A stretch of 64,000 bases of DNA from an uncultured Collinsella sp. (GTDB lineage: Bacteria; Actinomycetota; Coriobacteriia; Coriobacteriales; Coriobacteriaceae). The translations under genes were made by a program, and so were the position numbers. Under the pieces are notes generated by a model that saw only the letters and a list, made by a program, of their open reading frames with translations, searched no databases and was not told the DNA's origin. Where the stretch lies: contig CAAFZX010000006.1 in NCBI GenBank assembly GCA_900767675.1, positions 1-64,000 on the forward strand, written 5' to 3'. Shown piece after piece: positions 16,690 to 26,358 of this stretch (within the stretch, counting starts at the first letter, position 1; every line of letters starts with the position of its first letter).

Positions 16690-18171
16690 CTATCGACCTC
16701 CCTGCACAGCGGCATCATCGCGCATGAGATCGGCCAGCGCCTCGCGATCAATACGCAGGGCATCGCCGCCCACCGGGTCGAGCGAATCGCCCGCTCCAGC
16801 GAGCCCTTTGGCCTGCTTGCGCTCCGCACGGGAAAGGCCCCGCTCGCGATACTTTTGCGAATGTGCGGTGTACATGTTAATGAACAGGATGACCAGAAAG
16901 CTAAACACGATCACGACGACGACCCAAAAGAGTGCCACCGACGTGTTGCCGCCCATCCACTCAAAGTAGATGGCGATGGGGATGGTCTGCGTAATGCCAG
17001 CGTAGTTGCCCGCAAAGAACAGAGTGCAACCAAACTCGCCCATGGCACGCGCAAAGGCGAGTACCGTGCCGGCGGCAATCGAGGGCCAACCGAGCGGCAT
17101 CATAAGCTTGGTAAAGATACGACGCTCGGACCATCCCAGGGTTCGCGCAGCATCGAGCATCTGTGTGTCGAGGCTCTCAAAGGCACCGAGTGCCGTGCGG
17201 TAGACCAGGGGAAACGACACCACCACGGCAGATATCACCGCCGCGGGCCATGTAAAGACGATCGAGATGCCGTGCGCGATGAGCCACTGGCCAACACCGG
17301 TCGAACGGCCAAACAGCATAAGCAGCAAAAAGCCGCACACCGTGGGAGGCAGCACCATGGGGATAGTAAAGACCGAGTCGAGCAGGCCCTTCACGCGGCT
17401 CGTCGTACCCATGGTTTTCCATGCGGCAAACAGGCCCATCGCAAAGGAAATGACCAGGGCAAGGCCGCTCGTTTTGATAGACACCCAAAACGGGCGGTAG
17501 TCGATACCGCCAAAGAAGGCTGCCGCGCGTTCCGCGAGCGACGGCGGCGCCGTTGTCGACACGTCCGCGTACTGCACGAGGTCGGCATTATCGCTCCACA
17601 GGGCACCGTCGCCCAAGTTGAGCTCGGCGTTCGCGGCGTCGGCGGCAGTCACCACCGTGTAGTAATCGCCGTCGCCGCCGGCCACCTTAAACTGATAGCG
17701 GTAATCACCCTGTATCAGCACGTTGTCCGAGGTAAAAACCCAGTCGAGCTTTGAGTCCTTCAGCAGTGCCCCGCCCATGGAGTGCGACTTGTCGAGCCCC
17801 ACGAGCATCTTCTTGAGCGACTTTTGATCGGAGACGCTTGCAATATCGAACCCCGCATCCTTGGCAGCGTGCGCATCGACCCATACCACGATGCTCTCGG
17901 GCGTCGTCACCGTCACGAGCGTCGTCTTCTTGTAAACGGGAACTCGATAGCCCTCGGGCTGACCCGCAAACGAGCGGGCCGTGCCCTTGGCATTGCGCTC
18001 AAACGCGTTGAGGCCAAACGCGACCCCATCGATCAGCGCGGAGTCCTCGGTCGCCTGGCGGCCATCGGCGGTGGTGAAGAGCGCCTCGGCCCGGGCAACC
18101 TCGGGCCGCGCGGTCAGCGCGCAGAGAGCCGCAACCAGCACGGCTAGCAGGCGAATCGTTTTCCTTGACAC
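16690..18171 (-). CDS. modB: Molybdate ABC transporter permease with extra N-terminal extracytoplasmic domain
   Basis: 493 residues, about twice the usual ModB (about 225). Residues 1-29 look like a signal peptide ending ARAEA. Residues ~30-215 form a hydrophilic domain of unknown type. Residues ~230-440 are a ModB permease with five or so membrane helices and the EAA-type loop (DAARTLGWSERRIF...PLGWPSI) that docks on ModC. A charged cytoplasmic tail follows. The GTG start at 18171 has GAGGAG upstream. The N-terminal part could be a captive substrate-binding or sensing domain; its sequence is not a second ModA that I can recognise. Confidence 0.88.
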   Translation of the reverse strand: MSRKTIRLLAVLVAALCALTARPEVARAEALFTTADGRQATEDSALIDGVAFGLNAFERNAKGTARSFAGQPEGYRVPVYKKTTLVTVTTPESIVVWVDAHAAKDAGFDIASVSDQKSLKKMLVGLDKSHSMGGALLKDSKLDWVFTSDNVLIQGDYRYQFKVAGGDGDYYTVVTAADAANAELNLGDGALWSDNADLVQYADVSTTAPPSLAERAAAFFGGIDYRPFWVSIKTSGLALVISFAMGLFAAWKTMGTTSRVKGLLDSVFTIPMVLPPTVCGFLLLMLFGRSTGVGQWLIAHGISIVFTWPAAVISAVVVSFPLVYRTALGAFESLDTQMLDAARTLGWSERRIFTKLMMPLGWPSIAAGTVLAFARAMGEFGCTLFFAGNYAGITQTIPIAIYFEWMGGNTSVALFWVVVVIVFSFLVILFINMYTAHSQKYRERGLSRAERKQAKGLAGAGDSLDPVGGDALRIDREALADLMRDDAAVQGGR

Positions 18172-18228
18172 GGGCGACTCCTCAAACGCAGGGCAACGGC
18201 GCCGCGGACGCGCCGCTTTAATCTAAAA

Positions 18229-18258
18229 AGGGCGGGCGATCGCAAGAACGCCCGCCCT
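18229..18258 (-). terminator. Terminator/attenuator between modA and modB
   Basis: 10-bp GC stem (18229-18238 with 18249-18258) followed on the minus strand by TTTTTAG. It would let modA be made in excess over modBC. Confidence 0.8.
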
Positions 18259-18289
18259 CAAGGATATCGTTATGCAGCGCGCATCCGCA

Positions 18290-19162
18290 CTACTCGGAAA
18301 GCTCAAAGCCGTACTTGGCCCAAATCTTCTGGGCTTTCTTGTTGGACAGGCAGAAGTCGATGAACGCCTTGGCCTCGTCGGCGTGCTCGGAGCCCTCGGC
18401 AACGGCGCCGGGGTACACGATGGGCTTGTGCGAGTCCTCGGGGCAAACAAAGGCCTCCTCGATACCGTCGTAGCGGAAAATGTCGGAGCTGTAGACAAAA
18501 CCCGCCACGCAGTCACCCGTAGAGACGTAAGAGGCAGCGGTGCCGACTTTGTCGGCAAGGGCCACCTTGTCGGCAATCTCGGACGCGTACTCGCCGTCGT
18601 CACCCTCGGTGCCGGTGTAGAGACCCACAGAAGCCAAGGCCTGGTTGGCGTACTTGCCGGCGGGAACGGTCTTGGCGTCGCCGATGGCGATCTTGCCGTC
18701 CAGGTTCGCGACGTCGGAGATTGCCTCGACCTTGGTGTCGGAGCCCTCGGCGCGGACGATCACGAGGTCGTTGGTGAACATGTCCTCGCGCGTATCGGCG
18801 TCGACGAGCTCGGCGGTCTCGGCGTCATCCATGGTGCCCTTGGAGGCCGTGATGAGCACGTCTACCGCAGCGCCGGCGCGCATCTGCTCGACCAGGTCGC
18901 CGGACGCCTTAAACTGCGTGTCGGCAAAGGTGGTGCCGGTCTGGTCGGTGTAGAGTTTCTGAACCTCGGGCAGAGCCTTCTCGAGCGAGTTGGCAGCAAA
19001 GACCTGCAGTGTAACAGCCTTCTTGGAAGACGCCTTGGCAGAACCGGCATCGGAGCCAGCCGGCTCAGATGTCTTGTTGCCCGAGCAGCCGGCAAGGCCA
19101 AGGCCGGCAGCGGCGACAGCAGAAAGCGAGACGAATCCACGGCGAGAAACCATATCGAACAT
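18290..19162 (-). CDS. modA: Molybdate-binding lipoprotein
   Basis: 290-residue periplasmic-binding protein of the ModA family. The N-terminus has both a twin-arginine motif (SRRGFVSL) and a lipobox (GLAGC) near residue 26, so it is probably a Tat-exported lipoprotein. The mature part begins AANSLEKALPE-like, the ModA fold start, and has GDAKTVPAGKYANQAL near residue 170, the oxyanion-site region. ATG 19162 lies six bases after AAAGGG. First gene of modA-B-C. Confidence 0.92.
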   Translation of the reverse strand: MFDMVSRRGFVSLSAVAAAGLGLAGCSGNKTSEPAGSDAGSAKASSKKAVTLQVFAANSLEKALPEVQKLYTDQTGTTFADTQFKASGDLVEQMRAGAAVDVLITASKGTMDDAETAELVDADTREDMFTNDLVIVRAEGSDTKVEAISDVANLDGKIAIGDAKTVPAGKYANQALASVGLYTGTEGDDGEYASEIADKVALADKVGTAASYVSTGDCVAGFVYSSDIFRYDGIEEAFVCPEDSHKPIVYPGAVAEGSEHADEAKAFIDFCLSNKKAQKIWAKYGFELSE

Positions 19163-19325
19163 GTTCAACCCTTTCGGACACTACGCCCGGGCACCCCGCC
19201 GCGGGCTTTATTCTTTAAATAGATTATACTTCGGCGCGAATAATATTAGCGATAAAAAATTCTCGCATGATAATTTTCTTTCAACGAAAGTCACAAGACG
19301 CTCCGCGCTGTCGCTACAAAAATAA

Positions 19326-19354
19326 GGCGGAGCGACCCACAAGGTCACTCCGCC
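19326..19354 (-). terminator. Terminator after the Mog/MoaB gene
   Basis: 12-bp stem with one mismatch (19326-19337 with 19343-19354), followed on the minus strand by TTATTTTTG. Confidence 0.8.
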
Positions 19355-19367
19355 GCAGGTAAACAGC

Positions 19368-19847
19368 TTATTGAGCGTGTCCGCCGCCTGCCGTCATGTG
19401 GGCCGCATGTTCCAGCTGGTCGCTCACGGCCTCCCAGCTTTCGCGGGCCGCTTTCGTCGATCCCGGAAAGTTGATGACAAGTGTATACCCACGCTGCATG
19501 CACACGGCACGCGAGAGCATGGCACGGCGCGTCTTGGTCATGGAGTAAGCACGGATCGCCTCCGCAATACCCGGCACGTCGCGGTCGCAGACGGCACGCG
19601 TCGCCTCAGGCGTCACATCGCGCATCGAAAGTCCCGTGCCACCGCAGGTGAGCACGACATTGGCGTGGCACTCATCGGCGGCTTCCACAATGGCATCACC
19701 GATTTCGCTGACGTCGTCGCGCACGACCACATGCGAGGCAACCATCCAGCCCCGCGCCTCGATAAGTTCCTCGAGTGCGGCTCCAGCCTCGTCCTGCGCA
19801 AGATTGCGCGTGTCCGAACACGTCACGATCGATATCTTCAGCTCCAT
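19368..19847 (-). CDS. Molybdopterin adenylyltransferase-family protein (Mog/MoaB)
   Basis: 159-residue MoCF-domain protein. LTCGGTGLSMRDVTPEAT near residue 70 is the molybdopterin-binding signature. It adenylates molybdopterin ahead of metal insertion by MoeA, encoded 10 bases upstream on the same strand. ATG 19847 is preceded by GGAGGAA. Whether it is functionally MogA or MoaB cannot be decided; the length favours either. It supports Mo-cofactor supply to FdhF. Confidence 0.88.
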   Translation of the reverse strand: MELKISIVTCSDTRNLAQDEAGAALEELIEARGWMVASHVVVRDDVSEIGDAIVEAADECHANVVLTCGGTGLSMRDVTPEATRAVCDRDVPGIAEAIRAYSMTKTRRAMLSRAVCMQRGYTLVINFPGSTKAARESWEAVSDQLEHAAHMTAGGGHAQ

Positions 19848-19857
19848 AGCATTCCTC

Positions 19858-21120
19858 CTACAGCACGGCGCCCTCGGGCAGGTCGACGCGAACAACGTCC
19901 ACGACATCCCCCGCCTTGAGCTCGCACGGTCCTTCGTCAATACGCAGCAGGCAGTTGGCCCGCTGCATCGTGCCGAGCAGCGCCGAATTCTGCGTCTTGG
20001 CCTCGGTCACCAACAGCTCACCGGTCTCGGGGTCGCGCGCAACCATGGCGCGATCGAAAAAACGACGGTCCTGGCGCTTCTTCACGCCGTGGGTAAGGAC
20101 CGCGCACTGTACCGGACGCGCACCTTCGGCAAAGCCGCGCATCTTTCGAATCGCCGGGCGGGCGAGCATCTCAAAGCCCACATACGCCGCCGCGGGATTG
20201 CCCGAAAGCCCCAGATACGGCTTGCCGCCGAGCAAGCCAAACGTAATGGCCTTGCCGGGACGCATCGAGATGCGGTCGAACAGCACCTCGCCCTCGCGCT
20301 TGACCAGCGCCGTCACATAGTCGTAATCGCCCGCAGAGGCACCGCCGCTTGTAATGACAAAATCGCACTCTTGCGCGGCACGATGCACAAGCTCGGCAAT
20401 CGCCTGCTCGTCATCGGGCGCAATGCCGTAGAACGCAGGGACGGCTCCCGCATCGAGTGCTTCGGCCATCAACGCCGACGAGTTGGAGTCGCGAATCTGC
20501 CCGCGCACCGGCACGTTGCTCGGTGCGACCAGTTCCGTCCCCAGCGAGATAATGCCCACACGCGGCGCGGCATGCACCTTTACGCTCGCATACCCGGCGC
20601 TCGCCAGCAAGCCGGCGCCCGCCGGAGCCACAACCTCTCCAGCACGCATCACGACATCGCCGGCATGGGCCTCCTCGGCAGCCGAGCGAACGTTCTCCCC
20701 CACCTTTGCCGGTGCCGAGAACCTCACACGCGAGCCCTCGTTGCCGTCACCGTCGAGCACATCGACGATCTCGTACTTCACCACGGCATCGGCACCTTCG
20801 GGTACCGGCGCGCCCGTCATGATGCGGACCGTCTCGCCCGCGCCGATTGCGCCCTCAAACACATGGCCCGCGGCCTCGTGTCCGATAACGTCGAGCGTCA
20901 CCGGCGCCTCGCCAGACGCCTGCGTCAAGTCCGCCGAGCGCACGGCATATCCGTCCATAGCGCTGTTGGCAAACGGCGAGATGTCGATATCGGCCACCGC
21001 GTCCTCGGCCAAGGGAAGACCGGCAGCCTGCCACACGGGAATCTCGACAACTTTGGCGCGATTCACATGCGACAAGACGATCGCCTGTGCGTCCTCCAAC
21101 GGAATGAGTTTCTCAGCCAT
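19858..21120 (-). CDS. moeA: Molybdopterin molybdenumtransferase
   Basis: 420-residue MoeA. SPFANSAMDGYAVRS near residue 55 and the MTGAPVPEGADAVV loop are family signatures; the central MoCF domain has TSGGASAGDYDYV near residue 240, and a C-terminal beta-barrel domain follows. It inserts molybdate into adenylated molybdopterin. ATG 21120 follows AGAGGTGT. A short molybdate path runs from modABC through this pair to FdhF. Confidence 0.93.
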   Translation of the reverse strand: MAEKLIPLEDAQAIVLSHVNRAKVVEIPVWQAAGLPLAEDAVADIDISPFANSAMDGYAVRSADLTQASGEAPVTLDVIGHEAAGHVFEGAIGAGETVRIMTGAPVPEGADAVVKYEIVDVLDGDGNEGSRVRFSAPAKVGENVRSAAEEAHAGDVVMRAGEVVAPAGAGLLASAGYASVKVHAAPRVGIISLGTELVAPSNVPVRGQIRDSNSSALMAEALDAGAVPAFYGIAPDDEQAIAELVHRAAQECDFVITSGGASAGDYDYVTALVKREGEVLFDRISMRPGKAITFGLLGGKPYLGLSGNPAAAYVGFEMLARPAIRKMRGFAEGARPVQCAVLTHGVKKRQDRRFFDRAMVARDPETGELLVTEAKTQNSALLGTMQRANCLLRIDEGPCELKAGDVVDVVRVDLPEGAVL

Positions 21121-21330
21121 ATACACCTCTAGCATGCTGCGGCGCACATCACGGGCGCCGATTCTTTATGTTTATCTCAGTATAATCCCCCGCCGCACGA
21201 CGGCGGCACGGCCACGTTCTCGAATACATCTGTCGGCCGCAAGCCACAAAACAGAACAGAAACCAAGCTGCCGGTTTGTCTCGTTTGGCACGTTCTATAA
21301 TGCTCATGTTGCAACCTAAAAGAGGAACGT

Positions 21331-22752
21331 ATGGCTTTTACCGATAAACCCGAAAGCGCAAACGAGGCGCAGGATCATTCCCAGCCGCTCGACGGCGGCG
21401 GCTTCTTCTCCCTTAACGACGTCATCATGGCCGGCAGGCATCAGCTCACCCGCTCCGAGCATCTCCTGGCTGCCGACACGCGTCGCAACGCCCGTAACCT
21501 ACTCGCGAGCGCCAAGTTGCTCGCACTCGTCGTCATCGTCTCGCTCGCCATGGGCTTTGCCGCTTGGGCGTTTTTGGCCTCGCTGAATATCGCGACCGAC
21601 TATCGCGAGCACCATGCATGGGTCTACGCCTTGCTTCCCGTTGTGGGCGTTGCCACCGCATGGGTGTACAAAAACCACGGCCTTGCCGCCAAACGAGGCA
21701 ACAACCTGGTCATCGACTCCGCTCTGGGCACACGCCTCATCCACATGCGCATGGCCGTCCTCACCTTCGTCTGCTCCACGCTCACGCACCTAACGGGCGG
21801 ATCGGCCGGTCGCGAGGGAGCCGCGGTGCAGATTGGCGGCACCATCGCCAGCAACATCTCGAACCTCGCCCACCTCAAAAAGCATGACCACCACGACCTC
21901 ATGCTCGCCGGCATCTCGTCGGCCTTTGGCGCCGTATTCGGTTCGCCCCTTGCCGGAGCTTTCTTTGGCATGGAGATGTGCTTTATCGGCAAGATCGACT
22001 ACACCGCAGGCATCTACTGCCTGGTCGCCTCGTTTACCGGCTACTTTACATCACTCGCCCTGGGTACCGAGTACGAAGCGAATGTCATCGCCAGCGTTCC
22101 CGCCATGACACCCAAAACGGTCGTCATCGTTGTTATCAGCGCAATTATCTTCGGCCTGACGGCACGCCTCTTTGCCTGGTCAGTTCGAACCGTCAAAAGC
22201 CTGTACGGTCGCTTTATCACCAATTACCTCGTCCGCGCACTCATAGGCGCACTCGTGGTTTTGGCCTCCTATGCCCTCCTCGACGCCTGGGACTACGCCG
22301 GCCTTTCCACGTGGCTTTCCGGCGCCGGATTTGCCGGCAACACCACCCTGGCGGACGCAGCCATCAAGTTGGTCGTCACAGCGCTTACCCTGGGCGCGGG
22401 CTTCCAAGGCGGCGAGGTCACGCCCCTGTTTGGCATCGGTGCGGCACTCGGTGGCTGGATCGGTTGCCTTACCGGGCTTGACCCCAGTTTTCTGGCGGCT
22501 CTCGGCATGCTCGGCGTGTTCTGCGCCGGCCTCAACGTGCCCATCACCACCTGCATGATGGCCATCGACCTGTTCCACGGCACGGCCGCCGGGTTCTTTG
22601 TCATCGTGGCCTTTATCAGCTACCTAACCGGCGGACACCGCGGCGTGTACCCCGCCCAGCGCATCATCTCACCCAAGCGCCGCTCGCTTATTGTGGATGA
22701 GGGCGGTACGGTAGCGGATGCTATCGAGCGCCACAACGACCTGATAGAGTAG
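21331..22752 (+). CDS. ClC-family chloride channel/antiporter
   Basis: 473-residue membrane protein of the EriC/ClC family. GGSAGREGAAVQIGG near residue 155 is the GREGP-like filter motif, and GSPLAGAFFGMEM near residue 205 is the second conserved helix pair. A GAGFQGGEVTPLFGIGAALG stretch near residue 355 gives the third. It exchanges chloride (or fluoride) for protons, or conducts it. There is no C-terminal CBS pair. AGAGGAACGT precedes the ATG. Confidence 0.9.
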   Translation: MAFTDKPESANEAQDHSQPLDGGGFFSLNDVIMAGRHQLTRSEHLLAADTRRNARNLLASAKLLALVVIVSLAMGFAAWAFLASLNIATDYREHHAWVYALLPVVGVATAWVYKNHGLAAKRGNNLVIDSALGTRLIHMRMAVLTFVCSTLTHLTGGSAGREGAAVQIGGTIASNISNLAHLKKHDHHDLMLAGISSAFGAVFGSPLAGAFFGMEMCFIGKIDYTAGIYCLVASFTGYFTSLALGTEYEANVIASVPAMTPKTVVIVVISAIIFGLTARLFAWSVRTVKSLYGRFITNYLVRALIGALVVLASYALLDAWDYAGLSTWLSGAGFAGNTTLADAAIKLVVTALTLGAGFQGGEVTPLFGIGAALGGWIGCLTGLDPSFLAALGMLGVFCAGLNVPITTCMMAIDLFHGTAAGFFVIVAFISYLTGGHRGVYPAQRIISPKRRSLIVDEGGTVADAIERHNDLIE

Positions 22753-22838
22753 ATGTAATAATCGCCGTGCAGCCACAATCGGGGGCAATTCGACCTGAGC
22801 GCGACCGCACTGTCATGCCACACGCCGGGAGTCACCCC

Positions 22839-23801
22839 ATGCACGCAACTGATTTTGGTCGCACGCTCATCATCGCCAACCCAGCCGCCCAGTCGGGTGC
22901 GGCACGCGAAGTTGCCGAGCGTCTGCAACGCTTTTTGGACATGACTGCACGCGCATCCCAGTTTGACCTGGTGCTGACCGAGCGTATGGGACACGCCAAG
23001 CAGCTGGCCGCCCAGGCAACGGGCTACCGCACCGTTATCGCCCTTGGCGGCGACGGCGTGATTCACGAGGTCGTCAACGGGCTTATGACGCAAAAGGAGG
23101 ACGCCCGCCCCGCTCTTGCCGTCCTGCCCGTGGGCTCCGGAAACGATTTTGCCCAGACGCTCGGCATCGACGATTTCTCCGGCAAGGATTTTGGCGCGCT
23201 GCTCACCTGCGAGCTGCAGCGTCAGGACATCGGGCGCATTCGCTCGTGGAGCCCTGCGAGCGGCAGCAGCGAGGCTACCGTTGAGTACTACGACCAGACG
23301 CTTTCGGTCGGCATCGATGCCGCTATTGGTCTGGGCACCACCGAGTTGCGCAAAAAGACCGGCTTGACGGGTGCTCCGCTCTACACCCTTTCGGGACTTG
23401 AGCAGTTTGGCCTGCGCTATCGCAACTACCCCATGACAGTCAGCTTTGACGGCGCGCCCGCCGAGCACGTGAGGGCGATCATCATGGCGATTCAGCTTGG
23501 TCCTACCTATGGCTCGGGCTATCGCATCTGCCCCGATGCCGACCCCTGCGACGGCATGCTCGACGTCTGCTACGCCTGCGGCCCCGTCCCTCGCGCGGTA
23601 GCCCTGCCTATGTTCCTTTCGGCCAAGGACGGCCACCATACCAACTTGCCGCCGGTTCGCATGCGCCGCTGCCGCCACGCCGAGCTCACCTTTGAGGAGC
23701 CCGACTACCCCATCCAGGCCGACGGCGAGCCCATCGTCGCCTCGCGCATCGAGGTCGACATCCTTGCCGGCGCCCTCCACGTCTGGCACCCCACCCGCTA
23801 G
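22839..23801 (+). CDS. Diacylglycerol/lipid kinase family protein (YegS/DagK-like)
   Basis: 320-residue lipid kinase. IIANPAAQSGAA at the start and IALGGDGVIHEVVNGL near residue 70 with VLPVGSGNDFAQTLG near residue 103 are the nucleotide and catalytic motifs of the DAGK catalytic domain. It phosphorylates diacylglycerol or an undecaprenol-type lipid. ATG 22839 has CGGGAG upstream; two earlier ATGs lack a site. It starts 87 bases after the ClC gene and may share its transcript. Confidence 0.88.
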   Translation: MHATDFGRTLIIANPAAQSGAAREVAERLQRFLDMTARASQFDLVLTERMGHAKQLAAQATGYRTVIALGGDGVIHEVVNGLMTQKEDARPALAVLPVGSGNDFAQTLGIDDFSGKDFGALLTCELQRQDIGRIRSWSPASGSSEATVEYYDQTLSVGIDAAIGLGTTELRKKTGLTGAPLYTLSGLEQFGLRYRNYPMTVSFDGAPAEHVRAIIMAIQLGPTYGSGYRICPDADPCDGMLDVCYACGPVPRAVALPMFLSAKDGHHTNLPPVRMRRCRHAELTFEEPDYPIQADGEPIVASRIEVDILAGALHVWHPTR

Positions 23802-23822
23802 CACGGCCAGTAGGGCAAAAGG

Positions 23823-24203
23823 TTACTCATCGCTGCCCGGCTTGCGACGGTTAGCCTTTTTAATCGCATTGAAGTGCTTGTCGTTGAGCCTGCGCTGGCG
23901 CGATCGGTGGGGCACTTTGGTCTTGACGCGACGGCGCGGCGGACGGCCACGACGCTCGAGCTCAGCGCGCAGCTTACGCAGGCAGCTCGCGCGATTCTGA
24001 AACTGACTACGGCTCTCACGCGCCGTCACGGTAATCCCCGAAGGGATATGCTTCATGCGCACCGCAGAGTCCGTCGTGTTCACGCCCTGTCCGCCCGGAC
24101 CCGTCGCACGAAACACCTGCACCTCGCAATCGCGCGCCAGTTCCTCGGCCGACATCTCGGCATAGCGCGCATACTCGCGCCATCCCATCTTGTTCTCATC
24201 CAT
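23823..24203 (-). CDS. Release factor-like peptidyl-tRNA hydrolase (ArfB/YaeJ-type)
   Basis: 126-residue RF-1 domain protein. The catalytic GGQ is in TGPGGQGVNTTDSAVRM near residue 38, and the C-terminal tail is strongly basic (RRGRPPRRRVKTKV). Such proteins release peptides from stalled ribosomes. The stop-codon recognition domains of true release factors are absent. ATG 24203 has GGGGAGG upstream. It lies after the terminator of xpt, so it should have its own promoter. Confidence 0.85.
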   Translation of the reverse strand: MDENKMGWREYARYAEMSAEELARDCEVQVFRATGPGGQGVNTTDSAVRMKHIPSGITVTARESRSQFQNRASCLRKLRAELERRGRPPRRRVKTKVPHRSRQRRLNDKHFNAIKKANRRKPGSDE

Positions 24204-24229
24204 ATCAACACCTCCCCTCAAACAAAAAA

Positions 24230-24258
24230 TGTGACAAAGGGACCGTCCCTTTGTCACA
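24230..24258 (-). terminator. Terminator after xpt
   Basis: Perfect 14-bp inverted arms (24230-24243 and 24245-24258), centred on one base, followed on the minus strand by ATTTTTTG. The GTGACAAAGGGAC arm type is a widespread intergenic repeat, but its role here is most simply termination. Confidence 0.8.
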
Positions 24259-24286
24259 TCGCAAACCAATCGCTTGTGCCGCGCGC

Positions 24287-24865
24287 TTAGGCGAAGGTGA
24301 TCTCGCCGTTCTCGCAGTCCATATCGGCGATACGAGCCAGGCTCTCAACGCGGAAGCCGCGCTCGCGGAGCTTATCGCCGCCGCCCTGGAAGCCCTTCTC
24401 CACGGCGATGCCAATACCGGAAACCTCGGCACCCGCGGCCTCGCAGATCTTGATAAGGCCCTCGAGCGCGCAGCCGTTGGCCAGGAAGTCGTCGATGATC
24501 AGGACCTTATCGCCCTCGGACAGGAAGCGCTTGCCCACGATAACCGGGTACTCCTTTTGCTTGGTAAAAGAGTAGATGGTCGTAGCGTACTGCTCGCCGT
24601 CGAGATTGATGGACTGCGCCTTCTTGGCAAAGACCACCGGCACGCCGCCAAAATGCTGAGCTGCAATGCAGGCCATGCCAATGCCCGAGGCCTCGATCGT
24701 CAGGATCTTGTTGATCTCGACGCCCTTGAACAGACGGGCCCACTCGGCGCCCATGTGGTCGAACAGCTCAACGTCGCACTGGTGGTTGAGGAAGGCATCA
24801 ACCTTAAGGACGTTACCGGCCTTTACGATGCCGTCATGGCGAATACGATCCTCAAGCTCCTGCAT
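24287..24865 (-). CDS. xpt: Xanthine phosphoribosyltransferase
   Basis: 192-residue PRTase that converts xanthine and PRPP to XMP. The PRPP motif is VLIIDDFLANGCALEG near residue 120, and the early IEASGIGMACIAAQ loop fits the family. ATG 24865 has AGAAGGGG upstream. No purine riboswitch fold was found in the 157 bases before it, although xpt genes often have one. Confidence 0.93.
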   Translation of the reverse strand: MQELEDRIRHDGIVKAGNVLKVDAFLNHQCDVELFDHMGAEWARLFKGVEINKILTIEASGIGMACIAAQHFGGVPVVFAKKAQSINLDGEQYATTIYSFTKQKEYPVIVGKRFLSEGDKVLIIDDFLANGCALEGLIKICEAAGAEVSGIGIAVEKGFQGGGDKLRERGFRVESLARIADMDCENGEITFA

Positions 24866-25022
24866 GGCGCAACCCCTTCTCGCGGCAACGATACCGCGCG
24901 ATTAATAAACGTTGTTCGATAGTCTACCACGGACCGACCCCCGCCCGCCCCACAAGCCGCATCGCACCACAAACCAGTCTTTTTGGGACGGCGCGAATCG
25001 TGGCAGACAGCCTCCCAACACG

Positions 25023-26327
25023 CTAATGGCGGACGCGCATCCTCACCAAACGCACCATGGCGAGTGCAAAGCCCACAGCCGCCACAGCCATGAGCACGTA
25101 GAACACCGAGCGAAAGCCGAACAGGAACACATCAGGACGGCCTGCAACAAAACTGGTCACGGCCTCGCCCATCGCCACGCCCATCTGCCCATACAGGATA
25201 TGCGACGCCGCCGTAATACCGAGTGCCATGCCGGCGTAGCGCGCCAAACTGCCCAGGCTGCCCGCAAAACCGAGCGCCTCGCGCGGAGCCGAGCCCATGT
25301 ACAGCGAGTTATTGGGGCTCTGGAAAATCGACGTTCCGCACGACATAAACGCGACAAAGCACACGATCACAGGGATGGAAGAGTGCTCGTCGAGCGTGCT
25401 TACCGCAAAAAGACCGCACACGTACACGCCCAGGCCGACCGCCGTGGGGCCCTCGCAGCCTACACGGTCCGAAACCGTACCCGAAAGCGGGCCGATAAAG
25501 GCATTCACCATCGGCAGCGCCAAAAAGAGTAGTCCGGAAATATCGGAGCTAAAGCCATGGGCATCCTGGAAATAGAACGGCAGAATAAACTCGGATGCGC
25601 CAATGCCAACGAACACGATGAGCATGCAGGCTAGGTTGATGGTGAAGGCCGAATTTGCAAAGCAGCGACGAGCGGCCTCGATCATGGACATGGGACGCTT
25701 GCCGGCCTCCGGCTTAACATGCGGCAGCGTGTAGAGCCCCACGATAAACGAGATGACGCCAATGGGCAGGTTGATGAGGAAGATGCTCTCCCAGGGAAAA
25801 CTTGCCACCAGCATGCCGCCGAGCACGGGGCCACACATCATGCCGAGGGCCACGAAGGTCGCGAGGATACCCATGGCACGACCGCGCTCGCGCGCCGGAA
25901 ACGACTCGGTGATGATACCCATGTTGTTAGCCATGGCCGCCGCGCAACCGACGCCCTGAACAATACGTGCCAGGATAAGAACCTCGAGCGAAGCCGAAAG
26001 GCCGCACAGCAGCGAGCCGACCGTAAAGACGATGACGCCCAGCTGGAAAACATTCACCTTGCCGCGCACGTCGCCCAGACGGCCAAACGGCAACATAGCC
26101 ACGCATGTCGCAAGCAGATACACCGAGCTCACCAGCTGAATGCGATCGAGGCCCACGCCCAGCTCCTTTTGCATCACGGGCAGCGCCACGGTCACGACGG
26201 TCGAATCCAGACACGCCATAAACGTCATAATGAGCACCGTAAACAGAATCGCCCATTTGTTCTTGCCGTGGGTGTCGCCCTCAAGGGCAATGCGCTCGCG
26301 GCGCAGCTGCTCTGCGGTTTTCTCCAT
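25023..26327 (-). CDS. MFS drug/metabolite exporter, DHA2 (EmrB/QacA) family
   Basis: 434-residue protein with the family start FMACLDSTVVTVALPVMQKELG in the first helix and a GRLGDVRGK motif A loop near residue 75. Fourteen or so hydrophobic segments are seen. It exports drugs or metabolites by proton antiport; the substrate cannot be read. ATG 26327 follows AAAGGATGGAC, better spaced than ATG 26333. Probably a single-gene unit after the metY terminator. Confidence 0.85.
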   Translation of the reverse strand: MEKTAEQLRRERIALEGDTHGKNKWAILFTVLIMTFMACLDSTVVTVALPVMQKELGVGLDRIQLVSSVYLLATCVAMLPFGRLGDVRGKVNVFQLGVIVFTVGSLLCGLSASLEVLILARIVQGVGCAAAMANNMGIITESFPARERGRAMGILATFVALGMMCGPVLGGMLVASFPWESIFLINLPIGVISFIVGLYTLPHVKPEAGKRPMSMIEAARRCFANSAFTINLACMLIVFVGIGASEFILPFYFQDAHGFSSDISGLLFLALPMVNAFIGPLSGTVSDRVGCEGPTAVGLGVYVCGLFAVSTLDEHSSIPVIVCFVAFMSCGTSIFQSPNNSLYMGSAPREALGFAGSLGSLARYAGMALGITAASHILYGQMGVAMGEAVTSFVAGRPDVFLFGFRSVFYVLMAVAAVGFALAMVRLVRMRVRH

Positions 26328-26358
26328 GTCCATCCTTTCGAGTGGCGCAACGCAAAAA

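Noticed and set aside
24866..25022. Purine riboswitch before xpt
   Set aside because: The three-way junction and conserved loop sequences are not present.
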